From Prosthecobacter gellanilyticus (GTDB lineage: Bacteria > Verrucomicrobiota > Verrucomicrobiia > Verrucomicrobiales > Verrucomicrobiaceae), in the NCBI RefSeq assembly GCF_007992435.1, contig NZ_BKAG01000016.1, positions 89,778 to 153,777 of the forward strand: DNA of 64,000 bases, read 5' to 3'. Within the stretch, counting starts at the first letter, position 1, and each line of letters opens with the position of its first letter. A program made the translations under genes and the position numbers. The notes under the pieces were generated by a model. It was not told the DNA's origin. It saw only the letters and a list, made by a program, of their open reading frames with translations, and made no database searches. Positions 60,181-64,000 of this stretch are shown here, piece after piece.

Positions 60181-61305
60181 ATGGAAGGCTTTCTCTGGCT
60201 CGTCACCCAAATGACCCTGCTGCTCACCGGAGCCGCGGTGATATTCTTCTGGTTAGGCTGGCGCTGGCGCGCGCAGGATGCGCGGAAGCTGGAAACGGCG
60301 CTGAACACACGCATCGATGCCGAGACATCCACCGCACGCTCGGCCCAGGAGGACCGGGACGCCGCACGCATGAAGGATCATCTGCATCTGGCCACGCAGA
60401 CAAAGCTTGAATCCGATTTGCTGGAAGCCAACGATCATCGCCGCAATCTCGAGCGCGAGCTCATCCGCGTGCATGACGATCTGAAGATCGCCAAACGGGA
60501 TGCGGATCAGCGCGCGGAGGATGCCACCACCGCGAAAGCAGAGCTGGTGCCCGTGCAAAACGAGGTCACCAAGCTATCCTCAGAACTCAGCCAGGCGCAG
60601 CGAGACAAGGCGCGCCTTGAGAAAGAGATCACCGAGCTTCGCGCGCGGCCTGTCGTGGTGGAAACGGCTCCAGTTCAAACGACGGTCGCTCCAACAACAG
60701 AGACCGAGGCATCCGAGCCTGCACCTGTCACCAAGCCGAAGCGAGCTCGCAAGACACCTGCCGAACCGAAGCCGAAAGCCCCCAAGGAGACGAAGAAGAG
60801 CAGCAAGGCTGTTGTCGATGCTCAAACCACCCTGGCCAGGCTGGAAACCGATCTCAACGCCAAACAAACATTGCTCAATGCCGTGAAGCAGGAGCAGGAG
60901 GAGTGGCAGCGCCGTGTGGCGACTTTGCGTGAGAAGGGCAAGGATCCCGCAGGACTCGGCCTGGCGCAGAAGAGCCTGGCGCGAGCCGAGTCAGATGTCA
61001 GCGTGGCCGCAAATGCCGTGGCGCATCTCCAGCATCAGCAGACGGCTCTGCGCCACAGCCTGGAGCAGGCGGCCACCATCACCCAGGACGATGACCTGAC
61101 GCAGATCAAAGGCATCAAGGCCGTGCTCAAGGATCAGCTTCACGTCTTCGGCGTGCGCAGCTTTCAACAGATCGCGGCGTGGTCCGATGACGATGTGGAG
61201 GCTTTCAGCGAGCTTCTGGCCTTCAAAGACCGTGCAAAACGCGATGAATGGGTGAAGCAAGCCCAGGAGCTGATTTCGAAGGCACCCGGACAGACAAATT
61301 CCTGA
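60181..61305 (+). CDS. Membrane-anchored coiled-coil protein with C-terminal helix-hairpin-helix
   Basis: 374 residues. N-terminal membrane helix (LTGAAVIFFWLGWRW), then about 130 residues of charged coiled coil (NDHRRNLERELIRVHDDLKI), a Pro/Lys/Ala-rich linker (KPKRARKTPAEPKPKAPKE), a second coiled coil, and a C-terminal domain near 300-370 (DLTQIKGIKAVLKDQLHVFG; FQQIAAWSDDDVEAFSELL; FKDRAKRDEWVKQAQELI). That domain is the HhH-like module seen in ribosomal L21-related annotations and in envelope coiled-coil proteins. It may tether a cytoplasmic partner, possibly DNA, to the membrane (inference). Confidence 0.75.
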   Translation: MEGFLWLVTQMTLLLTGAAVIFFWLGWRWRAQDARKLETALNTRIDAETSTARSAQEDRDAARMKDHLHLATQTKLESDLLEANDHRRNLERELIRVHDDLKIAKRDADQRAEDATTAKAELVPVQNEVTKLSSELSQAQRDKARLEKEITELRARPVVVETAPVQTTVAPTTETEASEPAPVTKPKRARKTPAEPKPKAPKETKKSSKAVVDAQTTLARLETDLNAKQTLLNAVKQEQEEWQRRVATLREKGKDPAGLGLAQKSLARAESDVSVAANAVAHLQHQQTALRHSLEQAATITQDDDLTQIKGIKAVLKDQLHVFGVRSFQQIAAWSDDDVEAFSELLAFKDRAKRDEWVKQAQELISKAPGQTNS

Positions 61306-61400
61306 CAAGGCGCGCCGCTTTTCGGTGCTTCAGGTTTCGATTTGTCATTCCATCGCACCCCACCCTTGCGAGTCGGTAATCACAGCCTAGTCTCGACCTC

Positions 61401-62213
61401 GTGATCGCCATTGCCACGGCCAGTCAAAAAGGAGGAGTCGGCAAAACCACCCTCTGCATCAACCTTTCCTATTCCCTCGCCAAGCGCGGGTGGTCGACGC
61501 TGCTTGTCGACACCGACCCGCAAGGCGGTGTGGGCCTTTCCCTGGCACGCTCGACCCGGTCGAAGCTGGGGTTTTATGATTTCCTCTGCGGAGCGGAGCG
61601 TGACCTGAACCGTCTCGTGCTCGCCACGCGGCTTCCGGAACTGCAGATCCTGCCTGCGGGTCAGTATGATGCCGCAGCCCGGCGCGGCTGGGCTCCGCAG
61701 GATGTGCCGACTCGTCTCGCAGACCTGCTTCGCGCAGCGGAGCTCCGCGGAGTCGACTGCCTGATCATGGACACCGCCGCCGGTCTGAATGCCATGACCG
61801 AGTCCGTGGTGAAGGCCTGTGACCACGTCATCCTGCCGCAGCAGGCGGAGCCGCTGGCCGTGCGCAGCGTGCCGCACATGCTGGAGACGCTTTCCCGTTT
61901 CCGCAGTGAAGGCGCGGGCGTGAAGGTGGCGGGCATCCTCCTGACCATGGTCATGGGTGAGAGCAAGATCAGCCAGAAGGTGGTGAATGAACTGCGCACC
62001 CTGCTGCCGCCGGACATGATGTTCGAGCAGAACGTGCCACGCCTGAACTCCTTCCTCGAAGCCAGCGCCATGGGCGTGCCCGTGGCCCTTTTGAAACGCA
62101 ACCCGCCTCCCGAGGCTCTGATTTTTGACCAGATCGCCGCTGAGATCGAGCAGCGCACCGGACTCGTCCAGGATCGCGAAGCCAGCCATTCCCATGCAAG
62201 TCTCCTGGATTGA
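61401..62213 (+). CDS. Orphan ParA/MinD-like ATPase
   Basis: 270 residues, starting at GTG 61401. The deviant Walker A (ASQKGGVGKTTLCINLSYSL), DTDPQGGVGLSLA and the Walker B-like CLIMDTAAGLNAMTESV mark the ParA family. The C terminus (PRLNSFLEASAMGVPVALLK) is also typical. ParA ATPases form gradients that position DNA, pili or other cargo. There is no parB gene and no obvious chromosomal-origin gene nearby; its partner is probably the overlapping acidic protein. Upstream lie two membrane-protein genes on the same strand, 95 bases away. Confidence 0.88.
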   Translation: MIAIATASQKGGVGKTTLCINLSYSLAKRGWSTLLVDTDPQGGVGLSLARSTRSKLGFYDFLCGAERDLNRLVLATRLPELQILPAGQYDAAARRGWAPQDVPTRLADLLRAAELRGVDCLIMDTAAGLNAMTESVVKACDHVILPQQAEPLAVRSVPHMLETLSRFRSEGAGVKVAGILLTMVMGESKISQKVVNELRTLLPPDMMFEQNVPRLNSFLEASAMGVPVALLKRNPPPEALIFDQIAAEIEQRTGLVQDREASHSHASLLD

Positions 62214-62970
62214 TGAAACCGACATGACGGCCCTGCTGGGACGTCTGCGAGATCCTGTGCCCTCCACCAAGGCAGACCAGGAGTTTGGCGATGCCGGCAC
62301 ACTCTTTGAGGAGCCTGCTGTCATCCAACCCGCTGCTGCGCCAGCTCCGCTGCCAGCGCCTGTGAGGGAAGAGGTCATGGAGACCAAGGCGGAAGCCCAT
62401 CCTGATCTGGAAGACTTCCGTTCGCGCCTGCAGGCCATCCGCGAACGCGCGATGGGTGCGGGTCTGCTGCCACAGCCCGTGGCGCTGCCGCCTGAGGAGA
62501 TCCATGATGAAGAGGACGAGCCTGAGGAGTATCATCCACCTGTAGTGGATGATACTCCTCAAGTCATCCCGCAGAGCACTGCCTGGCAGGCTTTTGAACC
62601 GCGCGGCAGCTCGGCCATGGAGCGGCTCGCAAGTTTCGCGGCTTGGGCCGAACCAAATCTTCGGGAAAGCGAGTTCTTCGTGATCGACGACCAGGGTGAC
62701 ATGCTCTGGGGAAGCTCCTCGCATCAGGAACTGGTGCTGACCATGGTGATGGCCTGGGTGGCGTCCTCCCGGATGAGCGCGGTGTTTGCCTTCAACCATG
62801 CGCCGCTGCTGCGCCGGGCCATGGCCAGTGGCGGGCATTTGCTCGCCATCCCCTGCCCCACCCGCCTTGGCCTTCTGCATCTGGCCGTCACCAGCGCGGA
62901 GCCGCTTTCTGACGATCATCTGCCGGAGCTTCGTCATGCGCTGATCGCGGCGATGGAAGCAGCCGAATGA
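62194..62970 (+). CDS. Acidic ParA-partner candidate with C-terminal roadblock-like domain
   Basis: 258 residues if it starts at the ATG at 62194, which overlaps parA by 20 bases; an ATG at 62224 is an alternative. The first 140 residues are Pro/Glu/Ala-rich and probably disordered (EEIHDEEDEPEEYHPPV). The C-terminal 110 residues (FFVIDDQGDMLWGSSSHQEL; GGHLLAIPCPTRLGLLHLAV) look like a roadblock/LC7 or profilin-like fold. Such domains act with small GTPases or ATPases in polarity systems. No name can be given; pairing with ParA is inferred from overlap. A perfect 17-bp inverted repeat lies inside the coding sequence. Confidence 0.72.
   Translation: MQVSWIDETDMTALLGRLRDPVPSTKADQEFGDAGTLFEEPAVIQPAAAPAPLPAPVREEVMETKAEAHPDLEDFRSRLQAIRERAMGAGLLPQPVALPPEEIHDEEDEPEEYHPPVVDDTPQVIPQSTAWQAFEPRGSSAMERLASFAAWAEPNLRESEFFVIDDQGDMLWGSSSHQELVLTMVMAWVASSRMSAVFAFNHAPLLRRAMASGGHLLAIPCPTRLGLLHLAVTSAEPLSDDHLPELRHALIAAMEAAE
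62523..62561. repeat. Perfect 17-bp inverted repeat inside the parA-partner gene
   Basis: TGAGGAGTATCATCCAC (62523-62539) and GTGGATGATACTCCTCA (62545-62561) pair over all 17 bases with a CTGTA loop. It encodes part of the disordered acidic region. Candidate parS-like site, operator or RNA hairpin. Confidence 0.93.
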
Positions 62971-63036
62971 CACAAAAGCACCGGCTGTGAATCCATGTGA
63001 GTCTAAGAGCTTCTGATTTTTTTTCGTACCTGAATT

Positions 63037-63948
63037 ATGTCCCCTCTCGATCTTCAGGTTAACGGTTACGCAGGAACTGATTTCAACCGCGACGGCCTCA
63101 CCGCCGAAGCGCTCCATCATGCTTGTGAATGCCTTGTGGAGGACGGCTGTGACAGCATTCTGGCCACCTTCATCACGGACAGTATCGATGCGATGAGTGA
63201 GCGCATGAGCCGCCTGGTGGAACTGCGTGAGCAGGACAGCCTCGCGCAAAAGGTGATCGCCGGCATCCATATCGAAGGCCCCTTTACCAACCCCGAGAAG
63301 GGCTACGTGGGAGCGCACCCCCCGCAGCACGTCAAGCCAGCGACCCTGGAGGACGCCAAGCGCCTGCTGGACGCCGCCGGAGGCCTAACAAAAATCGTGA
63401 CCCTGGCGCCGGAGTTCGACCAAAAATTTCACACCACGGAGTTCCTAGCCAACAATGGAGTCACCGTCTCCGCCGGGCATTGCAATCCGAGTCTGGAAGT
63501 CCTGCGCGCCTCCACCGAACATGGCCTGAGCATGTTCACCCATGTCGGCAATGGCTGCCCGATGACGATGCACCGTCATGACAACATCATCCAGCGCGCT
63601 TTGTCCCTGCGTGACAAACTCTGGCTCTGCTTCATCCCCGATGGTGTGCACATCGAGTTCTTCGCGCTGGTGAATTACCTCCGCACGGCCGGTCTGGAAA
63701 AGACCATCTTCGTCACCGACGCCATCTCAGCTTCCCGTCTCGGACCTGGCAAGTACACGCTCGCAGGCTGGGACATCGTGATCGGTGAAGATCTCGTGGC
63801 ACGCAGCCCGGATGGCTCGCACTTCGTCGGCAGCACGGTCACCATTCCGCGCATCCTCACGAACGGCCAGCAACACCTCGGTCTGAGCAAGGCTGAGCTG
63901 CAGCTGCTGCTCGACACGAATCCCCGCAAGGCCGTCGGATTGACGTGA
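63037..63948 (+). CDS. NagA-like N-acetylglucosamine-6-phosphate deacetylase, short form
   Basis: 303 residues, against about 380 in E. coli NagA. It starts directly at the barrel (LDLQVNGYAGTDFNRDGL), and an in-frame stop lies two codons upstream, so the N-terminal beta-sandwich strands are truly missing. Metal and catalytic motifs: GIHIEGPFTNPEKGYVGAH, SAGHCNPSLEVL, CFIPDGVHIEF and FVTDAISASRLGPGKY (catalytic Asp). The usual THLYNAM reads MFTHVGNGCPM. It probably deacetylates an amino-sugar phosphate or a related compound in the cytoplasm; substrate identity is not certain. There is a 66-base gap after the previous gene. Confidence 0.85.
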   Translation: MSPLDLQVNGYAGTDFNRDGLTAEALHHACECLVEDGCDSILATFITDSIDAMSERMSRLVELREQDSLAQKVIAGIHIEGPFTNPEKGYVGAHPPQHVKPATLEDAKRLLDAAGGLTKIVTLAPEFDQKFHTTEFLANNGVTVSAGHCNPSLEVLRASTEHGLSMFTHVGNGCPMTMHRHDNIIQRALSLRDKLWLCFIPDGVHIEFFALVNYLRTAGLEKTIFVTDAISASRLGPGKYTLAGWDIVIGEDLVARSPDGSHFVGSTVTIPRILTNGQQHLGLSKAELQLLLDTNPRKAVGLT

Positions 63949-64000
63949 GTGGGAGACAGGTTAGCAGACGGTTTTACCACTAATGGACACTGATAAGCAC
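63949..64000. other. Window end: intergenic DNA with a repeat-like motif
   Basis: After the NagA-like stop the last 52 bases contain TTAGCAGACGG and ACCACTAATGGACACTGA. The latter resembles ACCACGAATGAACA at 51709-51722. No gene is visible before the window ends. Confidence 0.3.

Overview
The window is high-GC DNA packed with genes typical of a free-living member of the phylum Verrucomicrobiota, most likely Verrucomicrobiaceae (Prosthecobacter or Verrucomicrobium relatives). The evidence is: a five-gene pilus block whose products and order match Akkermansia Amuc_1098 to Amuc_1102; paired DUF1501/DUF1800 proteins; DUF1549/DUF1553 and PSCyt1-type proteins; a sigma factor next to a WD40-tailed serine/threonine kinase; and large secreted proteins with PA14 or Ig-like repeats. 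lpxB shows a Gram-negative outer membrane. No rRNA, tRNA, CRISPR array, transposase, integrase or phage gene was seen.

Layout. 1-7.4 kb: a truncated TolB-propeller/M28 peptidase/PDZ protein, a DUF1549/DUF1553 protein, lpxB, a TIM-barrel sugar isomerase-like gene with a strong terminator, and two small membrane proteins. 7.4-10.8 kb: coaE-rho-rnd, three minus-strand genes joined by 4-bp overlaps. 10.8-17.8 kb: the minus-strand pilus operon, read as Amuc_1102-like, PilM-PilN fusion, Amuc_1100-like (PilO position), Amuc_1099-like (PilP position), PilQ-like secretin. 17.9-24 kb: UDP-glucuronate decarboxylase, a divergent metallophosphoesterase, and the sigma factor/kinase pair. 24-31.5 kb: a secreted protein with seven Ig-like repeats, the betaine-lipid pair btaA-btaB, and a sialidase-like protein. 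31.8-40.7 kb: an exopolysaccharide cluster (deacetylase, two GT4 glycosyltransferases, a DUF4091 protein, a GNAT/CelD-like protein and a Wzc-like chain-length protein), the first five genes joined by ATGA overlaps. 41-47.8 kb: a cytochrome-c lipoprotein, an esterase fused to a propeller, and a 1321-residue SGNH/dehydrogenase/HEAT/cupredoxin protein. 48.2-58.2 kb: a minus-strand DUF1800 (six PA14 units) and DUF1501 secretory group. 58.5-63.9 kb: a membrane BON-like protein, a coiled-coil/HhH protein, an orphan ParA with an acidic partner, and a short NagA-like deacetylase.

How the genes fit together. Much of the window concerns the cell envelope: lipid A (lpxB), betaine lipids, a pilus secretin with its inner-membrane alignment complex, an exopolysaccharide cluster fed by UDP-sugars (UDP-xylose from the decarboxylase), and secreted or Tat-exported proteins with carbohydrate-related domains. 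This suits a polysaccharide-degrading, surface-associated lifestyle.

Non-coding DNA holds several structured repeats: a 69-bp element present twice with a compensatory base-pair change, an inverted pair of about 67-bp elements, a long two-tier hairpin whose 11-mer recurs elsewhere, and a perfect 17-bp inverted repeat inside the gene after parA. Products were assigned by reading the translations, without database searches.
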